A DNA stretch of 64,000 bases from Candidatus Obscuribacterales bacterium (GTDB taxonomy: Bacteria > Cyanobacteriota > Vampirovibrionia > Obscuribacterales > Obscuribacteraceae), in contig JAIEOQ010000008.1 in the NCBI GenBank assembly GCA_019750335.1, positions 620,001 to 684,000 on the forward strand. Reading direction: 5' to 3'. The notes under the pieces are model-generated. The model was not told the origin of the DNA, did not search any database, and saw only the letters and a program-made list of their open reading frames with translations. Both the position numbers and the translations under genes were made by a program. Below are positions 16,995-25,399 of this stretch, in pieces (the first letter of the stretch is position 1; each line of letters starts with the position of its first letter).

Positions 16995-17051
16995 CTGCAG
17001 TTGAAAGAGTTTGATTATGTATCGCAACCACATTTTCGAAAGAACATCTTT

Positions 17052-17324
17052 ATGCCGAACGCCAGCAAGAAAAACACCAGGTTCGTGCCCCTCACCGGCG
17101 ACCGTCGCCATGAGCTGACCCTGCCTCGAGGCGCGAAGATCCTCGCCGTCGAGGGAGCCACCCTGCTCATCGAATCCGACGAACACATCCAGCACCACGA
17201 CAACCACGTCTTCCACAGCGCGAAGGTTGGCGAGTTGGTTCCGACTCACTACGAGTACGTCGGCATCGTGAAAGAGACCTCCTGCGAAGGGAGCTGGCTC
17301 ATTCTCTGGCGCGAGCCGTCGTAA
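17052..17324 (+). CDS. Small beta-rich protein, paralog A
   Basis: A 90-residue protein from the ATG at 17052. It is paralogous to the protein at 18610: both contain 'TGDRRHxLxLPxGAKIL', a central acidic strand, an AKVGE/ARIGE turn and the ending 'WREPS / RREPS'. The shared DNA around the stop (GAGCCGTCGTAACT) shows the duplication is fairly recent. The pattern suggests a small beta-barrel. No known family. The two copies flank the gene at 17446. Confidence 0.7.
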   Translation: MPNASKKNTRFVPLTGDRRHELTLPRGAKILAVEGATLLIESDEHIQHHDNHVFHSAKVGELVPTHYEYVGIVKETSCEGSWLILWREPS

Positions 17325-17354
17325 CTACGGCTTCGTCACGTCGGACTGATTTGA

Positions 17355-17400
17355 GAGGCGGGGTCTTGGACTAGTTTCAAGACCCCGCCTCAATTGTTTT
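17355..17400 (+). terminator. 14-bp-stem terminator
   Basis: GAGGCGGGGTCTTG (17355-17368) pairs perfectly with CAAGACCCCGCCTC (17378-17391); AATTGTTTT follows. Confidence 0.75.
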
Positions 17401-17445
17401 GATTGTCAGTTGTTTTCAGATTTCATGTTGCAAGGAACAAAAACC

Positions 17446-18471
17446 ATGTATCGAGTTCAAAAAGAAATCAACCTCCATGTTGGTGCTAAGGGCGTGCATC
17501 TCTACGGAGTGCTGCCGGACGGGCGGCTATTTGGAAGTGCATCTTATGCAGAGGGTATCCACAACGAGCACGTCTGGGCTTGGAGTCCGACAAACGGAGC
17601 TGCGGTGATCGCCGAGAACTTCTCTTATCGCGACATCGATCCTTCAGGACAGTATCTGCAAGGTTCGGTGTGCCTGACGGATCATAAGCCGGTAAAAGTG
17701 CGGATCTCCCCTCCGGGACAACCCGAACCAAACGAGCTGGCCGCAGCGATGGAAGAGCAACTCCAATTGAAGCGCGTTTCCATCAGCGGGCAGAACGACA
17801 AATATGCCGTCGGTATCGGCCATGCGCTCCTTGGCCAATATGAGCGACGTATCGGTTGGTACTGTGAGCTGGCCAGCGGCAAAGCCAGCCGTTTGCCGGT
17901 CAGCGTTGAATCCGAAATGCTGTACATCGCCGGCAACTATGCCTTCGGTGTCAAACGTCCGGATTCGCGAGAGGTCGGAATTGGAGGCATGACCTGTGTA
18001 TGGCAGGGATGCTACCTCGATTTCGCAGAAGGACGGCTCGTGGAAATTCCCAAGCACCCCTGGAACTGGTCGCAACCCTTAGGAACATTTCCTGGACGGG
18101 AAGGACAACAACTGTGCTTGCTGCACCGTGGCACTCAGGCAGCGCTTGGAGCCTGGAACCCGTGCAGCTTTTCTTTCGAGTCGGTGATGCAAATGCCCAG
18201 CGGTTACATTGCCGGCCCATCCGGCTGTTCAACCGACGGTAAGACTGTGTGTTTGAACCTTCGCGGGTACGAGCAACACAATCAACTTGAACGACTGACT
18301 TGCATCTGCCGACTGGACGGAAGCATGGAAGTGTTCAATCTCGAGAACAATATCGAAGGATTGCCACCGAAATGTTCCTCCATTTACATTTGGTACTGCG
18401 GCACTCAGCTCGTTTTGGTCGCATCGGACGGCGACGGCAACACGCGGTTGTTCATCATCGAACGCCCCTAG
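17446..18471 (+). CDS. Unknown 341-residue protein, beta-propeller-like
   Basis: Start ATG at 17446 after AAGGAAC. The sequence is a series of short beta segments with repeated Gly/Trp/Tyr turns such as LYGVLPDGRLFGSA, AVGIGHALLG, AFGVKRPDS and YIAGPSGCSTDG, which suggests a beta-propeller or similar all-beta repeat fold (inference). It has 11 or more cysteines but no CxxC pair, no signal peptide and no membrane segment. Flanked by the small paralogs at 17052 and 18610, suggesting a shared function or a duplicated cassette. Confidence 0.65.
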   Translation: MYRVQKEINLHVGAKGVHLYGVLPDGRLFGSASYAEGIHNEHVWAWSPTNGAAVIAENFSYRDIDPSGQYLQGSVCLTDHKPVKVRISPPGQPEPNELAAAMEEQLQLKRVSISGQNDKYAVGIGHALLGQYERRIGWYCELASGKASRLPVSVESEMLYIAGNYAFGVKRPDSREVGIGGMTCVWQGCYLDFAEGRLVEIPKHPWNWSQPLGTFPGREGQQLCLLHRGTQAALGAWNPCSFSFESVMQMPSGYIAGPSGCSTDGKTVCLNLRGYEQHNQLERLTCICRLDGSMEVFNLENNIEGLPPKCSSIYIWYCGTQLVLVASDGDGNTRLFIIERP

Positions 18472-18609
18472 CCGATTCGGCAAATTGGTAAAACGCAAAC
18501 GTTAATCGCGTTTGCTGGACAAAGCGATCGGACCGGTATTTAACGGTCCGACGCTATTGGTTCTTACTGCTGTTTATTCAACACACTCAGAAACGAAAGA
18601 AACCAACAC

Positions 18610-18867
18610 ATGTCGCAAGCCACGCTCACCACCCAAGTGTTTGCCATCACCGGTGATCGCCGTCATACGCTCCAGCTGCCGAAAGGCGCCAAAATCCTTC
18701 GCTTCGAAGGCAACAGCCTGGTCGCCGAATTCGATCCGAACGTCACCGAAGTCGAAACCGTCGTCCTCCAGAGCGCGCGGATCGGCGAGACGATGCCCGC
18801 CTACCCATTCGTCGGATTCATGGACGGTCCCGGCGGCTCGCTGGTTCTGCGTCGCGAGCCGTCGTAA
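18610..18867 (+). CDS. Small beta-rich protein, paralog B
   Basis: An 85-residue paralog of the protein at 17052 (FAITGDRRHTLQLPKGAKIL against FVPLTGDRRHELTLPRGAKIL). The divergent part lies in the middle, where acidic residues dominate. Upstream DNA (18490-18550) has two short hairpins, one with CGGACC/GGTCCG at 18530-18550. Function unknown. Confidence 0.7.
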   Translation: MSQATLTTQVFAITGDRRHTLQLPKGAKILRFEGNSLVAEFDPNVTEVETVVLQSARIGETMPAYPFVGFMDGPGGSLVLRREPS

Positions 18868-18890
18868 CTTCGCCTTCGCCCGCCTGTCCC

Positions 18891-18929
18891 GACGGCGGTG
18901 CCTTTGATTCACATCAAGGCACCGCCGTC
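18891..18929 (+). terminator. 14-bp hairpin after paralog B, weak U-tract
   Basis: GACGGCGGTGCCTT (18891-18904) pairs with AAGGCACCGCCGTC (18916-18929). What follows (ATATTGCATCCGTTT) is not a clean T-run, so termination may be partial. Confidence 0.6.
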
Positions 18930-19059
18930 ATATTGCATCCGTTTATCAAAAATCTTCCGCCGCCGATAATTTTTCTTGGCGGTTCATCTGTCCTAACAAA
19001 ACAAATGAAGCTCATTCCGAGCTGGAAGTACCAAGTTCATTCCAACCAGGAAAACGAAA

Positions 19060-19644
19060 ATGACCAAAGGTATATTGGCCTCAAACGAGGCGGAGATCGT
19101 CTACTTTCAACTCTGCAGCAGTGCTCCTAAAACTTCTGCGCGCAAGCTCAAGGGCTGCATCGTCCGAACCAAACGCGGCGGACTGATCGCCAAAACGCTC
19201 AAGCAAGGAAGCTGGGTACGGGCAAGCACGCGCCTGGCGGCAAAGCTCTTTCGTGATGCTTTGGCCACTGCACAGATCGAACCCGATGACGAAGTAATCG
19301 CTCTCTACCAGGAACGTCTGGTACGAGCGAAATACCTCAGACGCGACGGTTACGACCATATGGTGCAAGTGAGCAAGCCCGGCTTAATCGGGCTTCAGAT
19401 TCCAACGGACTTCGTCGTACCGCTGATCGTCGCTCAAAGCGACGGACTCTGGCGGTTCAACGCCGGCGACGCCGTTGCCGCCCGTTTCGACAATGCTTGG
19501 CACAAAGGCACTTACGTCCGCTACAACGAAGAGACCGGCATGCATGTGGTCAACATCGGGCGCGAATCCGATGCGCTGATCGATTTCGCTGACGTTCATC
19601 ATTTCGAAGACGCCGTCGCCCTCGGACTCGTCAGTAATTCGTGA
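19060..19644 (+). CDS. Unknown 194-residue protein
   Basis: Start ATG after AGGAAAACG. The C-terminal part (VAARFDNAWHKGTYVRYNEE) looks like a small SH3/Tudor-type barrel. The N-terminal part is a mixed alpha/beta region with basic patches (KLKGCIVRTKRGGLIAK). No family recognised; a nucleic-acid or protein-tail reader is possible but unproven. Last gene of the rightward block 14.1-19.6 kb, followed by a strong terminator and then convergent with the gene at 19873. Confidence 0.65.
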   Translation: MTKGILASNEAEIVYFQLCSSAPKTSARKLKGCIVRTKRGGLIAKTLKQGSWVRASTRLAAKLFRDALATAQIEPDDEVIALYQERLVRAKYLRRDGYDHMVQVSKPGLIGLQIPTDFVVPLIVAQSDGLWRFNAGDAVAARFDNAWHKGTYVRYNEETGMHVVNIGRESDALIDFADVHHFEDAVALGLVSNS

Positions 19645-19711
19645 GCAGAAGTGCTCTAACCCGCGTTCTGCGTCGGTAATAAGAACAGAATAACCGGCTG
19701 TTCAGAAAGTT

Positions 19712-19762
19712 GATGTGGCTTGCAGTTGCTCGTAGTGACTGCAAGCCACATCTTTTATTTTT
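19712..19762 (+). terminator. Strong terminator, 15-bp stem
   Basis: GATGTGGCTTGCAGT (19712-19726) pairs perfectly with ACTGCAAGCCACATC (19738-19752), followed by TTTTATTTTT. It closes the rightward block. Confidence 0.85.
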
Positions 19763-19766
19763 CAGT

Positions 19767-19782
19767 ATACACTATATGTATT
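19767..19782. promoter_or_regulatory. AT-rich terminator-distal motif
   Basis: ATACACTATATGTATT is nearly the same as 7201-7216 and again lies between the terminators of two convergent units. Confidence 0.45.
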
Positions 19783-19796
19783 AGTTGAATCCCGGA

Positions 19797-19835
19797 AAAT
19801 AGAAAGACGGTTGAAAGTCATCCGCCTTTCTATTT
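19797..19835 (-). terminator. Leftward terminator hairpin
   Basis: AAATAGAAAG (19797-19806) pairs with CTTTCTATTT (19826-19835), extended inward by CGG/CCG. It ends the 20 kb leftward run. Confidence 0.65.
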
Positions 19836-19872
19836 GTATCAAAACTAACTGCAATCTAAACCGCAGCTAGAA

Positions 19873-20304
19873 TCAGACCGCTCTAAACCGGTTCTGCTTT
19901 TCACCCCCAGCCGGAACAACAATAACCGGCCCGTAGCTCTCACCATCGGTGGTGATGGCATGAATCTCCGGTTTCAGACCGGCTTGCTGGCAGGAGTCAT
20001 AGACAAGTTTAGCTTTTCCACGCAGCGCTTTCGCTTCGTACGGGTCAAGATCGCTCGTTCTACGAGACCAGCTCCCGTCATGCTCCTTGGCTTTAACCTC
20101 CATCACTTCGGCGTAAGCCTGATCGGCGAGAGTGGCTATCAACACGCGAGTCGGAATCTGCACGAGCACCAACTCGGCTTGAAGACGTAAAGTTTCGGCA
20201 GCCGACTCATCCGCTTGAGTACGCGACTGGGCAATTTTCTTCTGTTGCTGTTTGCCCGTCTTAATGCCGGCTTTAACGAGAGCGGCCAATTGAGCTAGTT
20301 CCAT
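19873..20304 (-). CDS. Unknown 143-residue protein, helical N-terminus
   Basis: N-terminal 60 residues are Ala/Gln/Lys-rich and helical (KTGKQQQKKIAQSRTQADES), likely coiled coil. The C-terminal half is alpha/beta with a LVYDSCQQAGL helix and a GPVIVVPAGG strand. No family recognised. Last gene of the long leftward run. A 12-bp hairpin separates it from the gene at 20432. Confidence 0.6.
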   Translation of the reverse strand: MELAQLAALVKAGIKTGKQQQKKIAQSRTQADESAAETLRLQAELVLVQIPTRVLIATLADQAYAEVMEVKAKEHDGSWSRRTSDLDPYEAKALRGKAKLVYDSCQQAGLKPEIHAITTDGESYGPVIVVPAGGEKQNRFRAV

Positions 20305-20370
20305 ACTATATCCCTGAAATTTGAGGAGTGTTTGACTCTCTAAACCACTAAGCCGTAACTCCCCAACAGA

Positions 20371-20409
20371 AGAGCGGGACAGCGCGATTAAGCAACTCTG
20401 TCCCGCTCT
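20371..20409 (-). terminator. 12-bp hairpin between leftward genes
   Basis: AGAGCGGGACAG (20371-20382) pairs with CTGTCCCGCTCT (20398-20409). The T-run is on the plus-strand side (TTTTT at 20409-20413), so as a leftward terminator it has only a weak tract; it may act in both directions. Confidence 0.55.
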
Positions 20410-20431
20410 TTTTCAAACAGTACTATTCAGG

Positions 20432-20860
20432 CTACCGCAACGCGCTTAAGATACCGGTTTCCGGGTGCACGACAAACAATGGCGGCATGTAGACGTTGGG
20501 GAGCTTTCGCCCCTTCTCGTCGTGCGGTTCGCCGTTTACCCAGAAGGCGTTTTCCATCACGTACCAACGCAGGTGTTCCAACCAGAGGCGGTGCGCCGGG
20601 TTACCCGGTTTCAGCACCTGGCGGATTTCGCCTTGCACGTCGCTCCACTTGCGTCCGACTCGCGAGTACAAGAACCGCTTCAGGGGGCTCAAGTTCTCGT
20701 TGCGTTCGCGGCAGTAGATCCAACCGTGCTTCATTCTTTGCCGCTTCGGCGCTTCGTCCGAGATCTCCTCGTCTTTGCGTCGGCGCAGCATTTTGTTTAA
20801 GGCGCTACGTCGGTAATATCGCGGTCGTCCGCTCAGCACTTCGGCCATGTCTTTGCGCAT
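20432..20860 (-). CDS. Conserved hypothetical protein, 142 residues, basic
   Basis: A strongly basic protein: RYYRRSALNKMLRRRKDEE near the start, then 'NENLSPLKRFLYSRVGRKW' and a hydrophobic 'LWLEHLRWYVM' helix. I recall similar hypothetical proteins of the form 'NENL.PL.R.L....G..W..V...I' in diverse bacteria, without known function; this memory cannot be verified here. AAGGAG lies 6 nt before the ATG. The basic, Arg-rich first half suggests RNA or ribosome contact, which is inference. Confidence 0.65.
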   Translation of the reverse strand: MRKDMAEVLSGRPRYYRRSALNKMLRRRKDEEISDEAPKRQRMKHGWIYCRERNENLSPLKRFLYSRVGRKWSDVQGEIRQVLKPGNPAHRLWLEHLRWYVMENAFWVNGEPHDEKGRKLPNVYMPPLFVVHPETGILSALR

Positions 20861-20992
20861 GGCTGCTCCTTAGATACGAGTTACATAGACAGCGCAAGCC
20901 GCGCTTGCGCTCGAATCCGCTGCCGGCCAAGTCAATCTAAGCCTAAGATTTAAGGAGCATAGCATAGGCTTTAGGTTGCTCTTGCGGCAAAG

Positions 20993-21035
20993 CCGGCATA
21001 GCGACTTGAAGATATTGCTTCAGCCACTATGCCGG
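20993..21035 (-). terminator. Leftward hairpin after the 21103 gene
   Basis: CCGGCATAG (20993-21001) pairs with CTATGCCGG (21027-21035), with an inner CTTGAAG/CTTCAG-like extension. A weak form of the AT motif (GACTATATG, 21048-21056) lies beside it on the gene side. Confidence 0.5.
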
Positions 21036-21102
21036 TTGCCTGCCATGACTATATGTTTATGCTAGTCGAGCAGCAGAAAAATTCAGAGAGAAAATCAAAT
21101 CC

Positions 21103-21744
21103 CTATTTACGGGCGATCTCTTCAACCTCGCCGTTCGGCAAACGGCGATAGTTGATGTCCCAAGTCAAAAATGCTCGAACGTAATAGTTCAAGCCGCCTT
21201 CTTTTTCGCTACCACGATGATACTTGAGCATGCGGATGCCGGCGTTGCGCAAACCGCGCCCTTCTTTGCCGGGACATTCGCTAACAAGGAAGTCATCAAC
21301 GTTGACAAACTCATGAATGAGCCGCGACGGAATTGGCGCGTATCTAGCGATGCTCTCAAAGTCCGTTTCGTGAGGCTTGAATTTCTCCGTTTTCTTCACC
21401 TGGTACCAGGTCATGCTACCGCCAATCATCAGAGCCCGATGAGAAAAGTCGAGTGACACTCCCCCAGACGAAGCCCCTTCGTTTTTAGCAATCAACGCTT
21501 CCGACACGTCCGTAATGCCCAACATCTGGCAGTTGACCAAAGATTTCAGCAGGCGCTCGAGAAAAGGCGGAACCTCGAATTCGCCGTAGAGCTGGATAAC
21601 CGGCTTTTGTTTACCGGTAAGTACCAAGCCGCAAGAAGCGCAATGGACAATGTTGTCATAACACAAGAAGACGGACGCGTCTTCTTGGATATAACGGTTA
21701 CGAATGCATTCGGGACAGTGGGGATTCGATTTGATGAATTTCAT
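21103..21744 (-). CDS. Unknown protein with N-terminal zinc ribbon
   Basis: A 213-residue protein. The N-terminal 45 residues carry two CxxC pairs (CPECIRN and CASCGLV), a typical zinc ribbon. The rest is unassigned, with the segment RALMIGGSMTWYQVKKTEKF and a C-terminal region ending in LTWDINYRRLPNG. AAGGAG precedes the ATG. Zinc ribbons of this spacing are common in transcription, RNA or modification enzymes, but no catalytic motif is visible. A 180 bp gap with an imperfect hairpin separates it from the kinase gene upstream. Confidence 0.65.
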   Translation of the reverse strand: MKFIKSNPHCPECIRNRYIQEDASVFLCYDNIVHCASCGLVLTGKQKPVIQLYGEFEVPPFLERLLKSLVNCQMLGITDVSEALIAKNEGASSGGVSLDFSHRALMIGGSMTWYQVKKTEKFKPHETDFESIARYAPIPSRLIHEFVNVDDFLVSECPGKEGRGLRNAGIRMLKYHRGSEKEGGLNYYVRAFLTWDINYRRLPNGEVEEIARK

Positions 21745-21925
21745 TTTCGTTCTCCTTCTCGCCGTAACGAGTCAACCAGAGTTACTGGCTGATTAAGGTT
21801 TGGAAGAGTTACGGTTTGCTCCGCCCCGTAAGACGGTGCCGTCGCTTTTCCAGAAGTAAGCAGCAAAACAAGGAGCACACGCTCCCAAGCAAGCTGCTGC
21901 CATTACTTGCTTGAAAAATCAGAGG

Positions 21926-22465
21926 TTAAGTCTTCTGCAAATACGGTTGCGCTTCTTTGAGAATGAGCGCAATCCGTTCTTCAACCGAGACGGCGGGCAC
22001 ACGAACGACCCTGACGCCGACCTCGGTATAAGCTGCTTCGAACATCGGGGTGATCTCACGGCAGAACTGCAAGTCTTCGCTGCGCACACCGTCGTCAACC
22101 CAGATGTTGAGCGGTTCGAGCAAGAAAGCAAGCGAGTAGCGCGGACCGAGCATCTGCGGAAGATTATCCGGGCGCTTGCCCTTATGCTTCCAATACGCGA
22201 CGTTGTCGAACAAACCGCGATCAGCGAAGATCGGCTTGCCTTGCTTAAGCAGCTCGGTTTCCGATGCCTCTTGCCGGCGCAAGAGTTCCAATTGGAACTC
22301 TTGCCAGTGGTTGACGACGCTCAGCTTGCCTTCTTTGATCAAGCGAGCAGCTTCTTCTTCGGCGACCAGATAACCGAGTTCAGCAAGCGCTTTGATCAGC
22401 GTAGTTTTGCCCACGCAAGGACCGCCGGTCAAAACAATGACCGACGGGTCAAGTAATAAGCTCAC
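21926..22465 (-). CDS. P-loop nucleotide kinase-like ATPase (AAA_28 type)
   Basis: A 179-residue P-loop protein with Walker A GGPCVGKT at residues about 14-21 and a following 'LIKALAELGYLVAEEEAARLI' helix. This is the arrangement of the AAA_28 family, to which the ribosylnicotinamide kinase domain of NadR is related; 'FADRGLFDNVAYWK' is the DR-containing substrate/phosphate segment. Its presence in a run with NAD genes makes a small-molecule kinase plausible, but the substrate is not visible. I use the GTG at 22465 (GGAG seven bases upstream), which leaves a 17-nt gap to the preceding gene. Confidence 0.7.
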   Translation of the reverse strand: MSLLLDPSVIVLTGGPCVGKTTLIKALAELGYLVAEEEAARLIKEGKLSVVNHWQEFQLELLRRQEASETELLKQGKPIFADRGLFDNVAYWKHKGKRPDNLPQMLGPRYSLAFLLEPLNIWVDDGVRSEDLQFCREITPMFEAAYTEVGVRVVRVPAVSVEERIALILKEAQPYLQKT

Positions 22466-22482
22466 TGTCAGCTCCAATGCTG

Positions 22483-22809
22483 TTAACTGTTGTTGAGCCC
22501 CAGGAAAAGCACTCCAAGAGCGATTAAAGAGAAAACACCGCAAGCAGCAAGGCTCATGAAGAGATAGCCAAAACCGACCGCAATTCCCATAGAGAGTATG
22601 AGCAATAGCGGAAAAGCCTCGGCCTCATCCACATTTAAAGCTACTTTTTGCAGTCCGTACACGCAATACAAAATGCAAGCGGCGCTACAAACGAGCACAA
22701 CAAAGTTGAGAACTTCGCCGAAATTAATCAGATATTTGCCGACAAGAACCGCCGCAAAACTGAATGCGACAATCGCCAGCAAAGACAGAAACGTTTGATT
22801 CTGATTCAT
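22483..22809 (-). CDS. Small four-helix membrane protein
   Basis: A 108-residue protein from the ATG at 22809 with about four hydrophobic helices (residues 8-28, 33-55, 65-85, 86-105) and short polar ends. No family recognised. It is 63 nt downstream of the 22873 gene and 17 nt upstream of the kinase-like gene. Confidence 0.65.
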   Translation of the reverse strand: MNQNQTFLSLLAIVAFSFAAVLVGKYLINFGEVLNFVVLVCSAACILYCVYGLQKVALNVDEAEAFPLLLILSMGIAVGFGYLFMSLAACGVFSLIALGVLFLGLNNS

Positions 22810-22872
22810 TTTCAATCGTTGGCTGTGCAAACAACTTAAAAGCTGCTTGCTGGTATGGGCTAAAACCGCAAA

Positions 22873-23130
22873 TCAAATACCGGATAAAACTTGTTCAGCT
22901 CGCGACTTCAACGACGCGGTATCTTCGGCATCGACCGAGCCGCTGTAACCGCGCAAAGATTTGACTTCGCTCCAGTTGACACCGTCTTGGCTTGATTCCA
23001 GAGTTTGAACCATATACGGATCAGCACTCTCGGTAATCCGAAAGTACAGCGCTCGTCCATCATGAACCGTTTCGCAATACCAACCACCGCCTTCTCGTTC
23101 CTGCCAAGACAAAGTGTTCTCATTGCTCAT
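22873..23130 (-). CDS. Small unknown protein overlapping ndh
   Basis: An 85-residue protein from the ATG at 23130, whose start codon overlaps the ndh stop codon (ATGA), so translation is probably coupled. AAGGAAG lies inside the end of ndh. The sequence (LSWQEREGGGWYCETVHDG...YFRITES) looks like a small beta-sheet domain with a C-terminal helix. No family recognised. Confidence 0.7.
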   Translation of the reverse strand: MSNENTLSWQEREGGGWYCETVHDGRALYFRITESADPYMVQTLESSQDGVNWSEVKSLRGYSGSVDAEDTASLKSRAEQVLSGI

Positions 23131-24413
23131 TGAGTGCTTCCTTTCTGTAAAGGTCCGGCATTCATCCGTTGACCGGTGATCAAACGCGAACCGCGCTGGC
23201 GTGTGATGTAGGACCAAAACCAGAGAAACGTAACGACGAATCGATTGCGGAAGCCGATCAGAAAACAGACGTGAATGAAAAGCCAAGCCAACCAGGCGGT
23301 AAAGCCTTTCAAACGCAACCAACCGAAATTGGCTACAGCTTTCGAGCGCCCGATGGTAATCAGGCTGCCGCGATGCTTGTAATGAAAGTTGCTACGTTGC
23401 CTGCCGTAAAGACTGGCAACGATATTGGCTGCTGCCGACAATCCTTGCTGTTTAGCTACAGGAGCCAAGCCGGGCAAGGGCTGTCCACCTTGATGCAAAA
23501 AGGAGGAAGCATCACCGACCACAAAAATTTCCGGATGACCGGGCACTGATAAATCGGCAGAGACAAGCACACGCCCACCTTTGTCTTTGGGCGCATCCAA
23601 AGTATCGATCACAGGCGTTGGACGCACACCGGCACAAGCGATGATCGTCGCCGAGGGCAAGAAAGCGTCAGCACCGAGTTTAACACCTTGGGCGTTGAGC
23701 TCATTCACCCGCGTTCCGGTACGCACTTCGACACCGAGCTTCTCGAGATAGCCTTGAGCGATAGCCGATTGCTCCGGCGGATACTCCATCAAGATACGTT
23801 CACCGCCGTGCACGAGCACAATGCGCGCCGACTCAGGATCGATGTTACGGAAGTCGTGAGCAAGCACATATCGCGAAAGCTCAGCAAGGGAACCAGCAAC
23901 TTCAACACCGGTAGCGCCACCACCGACAACAACGAAAGTGAGTAACGCTTCGCGTCGCTCCAAGTCTTCGGTTTCGCGCTCAGCCTCTTCAAAAGCCAGC
24001 AAAACCCGGCGGCGAATCTCGACAGCATCGTCGAGATCTTTCAGACCGACCGAGTATTTTGCCCAATCATCGCTGAGGAATTTGGTGCAAGCACCAGCAG
24101 CGACGATCAAATAATCGTAAGAGAGTTCGCTACCATCGCCGAGGGCAATCTTCTTATTTTCGGCATCAACGGCTCGCGCCTCAGCCAAAAGTACCGTGGC
24201 GTTAGCTTGCTTGGAAAGCACTGAACGAATCGGATAAGCGACTTCGGCAGGCGAAAGCTCAGCCAAAGCCACTCCATGCAACAAAGGCTGGAAAAGATGG
24301 TGGTTACGCCGGTCGAGTAGCGTAACCCGCACCGGCGCTTTAGCCAAAGCTTGCACTGCAGCAAGCCCGGCAAAGCCACCACCGATAATCACAACATGGG
24401 GAAGAGTTTTCAT
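23127..24413 (-). CDS. ndh: Type II NADH dehydrogenase (NDH-2)
   Basis: A 428-residue flavoprotein of the NDH-2 family, which oxidises NADH and reduces membrane quinone without pumping protons. It has the FAD-binding GGGFAGL at residues 11-17, the NADH-binding GGGATGVEVAG in the second Rossmann fold, 'IFVVGDAS' near the C-terminal FAD contact and a C-terminal hydrophobic/amphipathic stretch (FTAWLAWLFIHVCFLIGF) that binds the membrane. AAGGAG precedes the ATG. It lies 10 nt after the upstream gene and is coupled to the downstream small gene. In this run it would consume NADH made from the NAD pool. Confidence 0.92.
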   Translation of the reverse strand: MKTLPHVVIIGGGFAGLAAVQALAKAPVRVTLLDRRNHHLFQPLLHGVALAELSPAEVAYPIRSVLSKQANATVLLAEARAVDAENKKIALGDGSELSYDYLIVAAGACTKFLSDDWAKYSVGLKDLDDAVEIRRRVLLAFEEAERETEDLERREALLTFVVVGGGATGVEVAGSLAELSRYVLAHDFRNIDPESARIVLVHGGERILMEYPPEQSAIAQGYLEKLGVEVRTGTRVNELNAQGVKLGADAFLPSATIIACAGVRPTPVIDTLDAPKDKGGRVLVSADLSVPGHPEIFVVGDASSFLHQGGQPLPGLAPVAKQQGLSAAANIVASLYGRQRSNFHYKHRGSLITIGRSKAVANFGWLRLKGFTAWLAWLFIHVCFLIGFRNRFVVTFLWFWSYITRQRGSRLITGQRMNAGPLQKGSTQ

Positions 24414-24422
24414 CTCAACTCC

Positions 24423-25370
24423 TTACTTGCTTTCGCTTTGATCCAAAAGACGTGACCAGGAGAGTACCTTATGAAAAGCTTGCCTGTACTGCTTTTCATA
24501 AGTGCTGTAACTGTCATAAGACTGCCACTTCTCTCTAACGGGCTTTTCCGCTTGCAGAGCCGTCTGCCAGGTGACATAAGCCAAGCGGCAATTAGCCTCA
24601 TTTTCAGCCGTGCCGGCATCAATCACCGCAGCGGAGAGCTTGTCGTAATTCTGGAAGGCGACAGAAGTAACTCTCTGAACAGCATCCAGCTCTTTGCTTC
24701 GTTCACGCGCTTCTAAAAGAAGCTTGTGGGCCGTATCATAGCTGGCGCAGGCATCAAGCAGATCAGCTCTACTACCGGCTTTTGCGCGAAGATCATTGAC
24801 GAAGTCTCGCTCAGCGGCAAGCACTTTTTCAGTTGTAATTTCAACAGCACCGCCCGTCGGAGACCTTGAAGCCACAACTTGATAGACAAATTTAGCTTCG
24901 TTGAGGATCCAGCAAGCCTCGTTGTATGCCCGCTTTTGATGCTCAAGCCTCTTTAGGAGTTCACCACGCAGCTTGTTCCCAAGCTCCCATTGCCCGAACA
25001 ACTCATCCCCACGTTTTCTTTCTGCTCGCGCTTCAGCAAAAAGAGCCGCCGCTTCATTAGCCGGAGCAAGACAAGCTTTTTTCACAAGAGCGTCAGCATT
25101 GCGATGAGCTTCAGCATATTGCTTCTCAAGCTCAGCGCTCTTTTTAAGCTCTTCGTCGTAAGCAACGAGGGTTTGTTCATGACCTTCGATCACATACGCA
25201 TGAGCGAAATAAGTAGCTGCATACTTCTGAATCAACTCTGTGCTTGTACCGGTGGTAACCGCATTGTAGTCATCAGAGCGCGAATTTCGCGTCGCTAAAT
25301 GATGGAACAGAAAGCCAAGAGCAACCAACCCGACAACGCCCAAAAGAACGTATCGCTTTTTACCTTGCAT
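24423..25370 (-). CDS. Membrane-anchored coiled-coil protein
   Basis: A 315-residue protein with one N-terminal membrane helix (KRYVLLGVVGLVALGFLF) followed by about 270 residues of Ala/Glu/Lys-rich helix, probably coiled coil, with few prolines. It should be anchored with the helical part outside the membrane (no positive-inside ambiguity: KKR precedes the helix). No family recognised. It directly precedes ndh. Confidence 0.7.
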   Translation of the reverse strand: MQGKKRYVLLGVVGLVALGFLFHHLATRNSRSDDYNAVTTGTSTELIQKYAATYFAHAYVIEGHEQTLVAYDEELKKSAELEKQYAEAHRNADALVKKACLAPANEAAALFAEARAERKRGDELFGQWELGNKLRGELLKRLEHQKRAYNEACWILNEAKFVYQVVASRSPTGGAVEITTEKVLAAERDFVNDLRAKAGSRADLLDACASYDTAHKLLLEARERSKELDAVQRVTSVAFQNYDKLSAAVIDAGTAENEANCRLAYVTWQTALQAEKPVREKWQSYDSYSTYEKQYRQAFHKVLSWSRLLDQSESK

Positions 25371-25399
25371 AGATTTTATTCCTGCTTTAAAAGGTGTAC

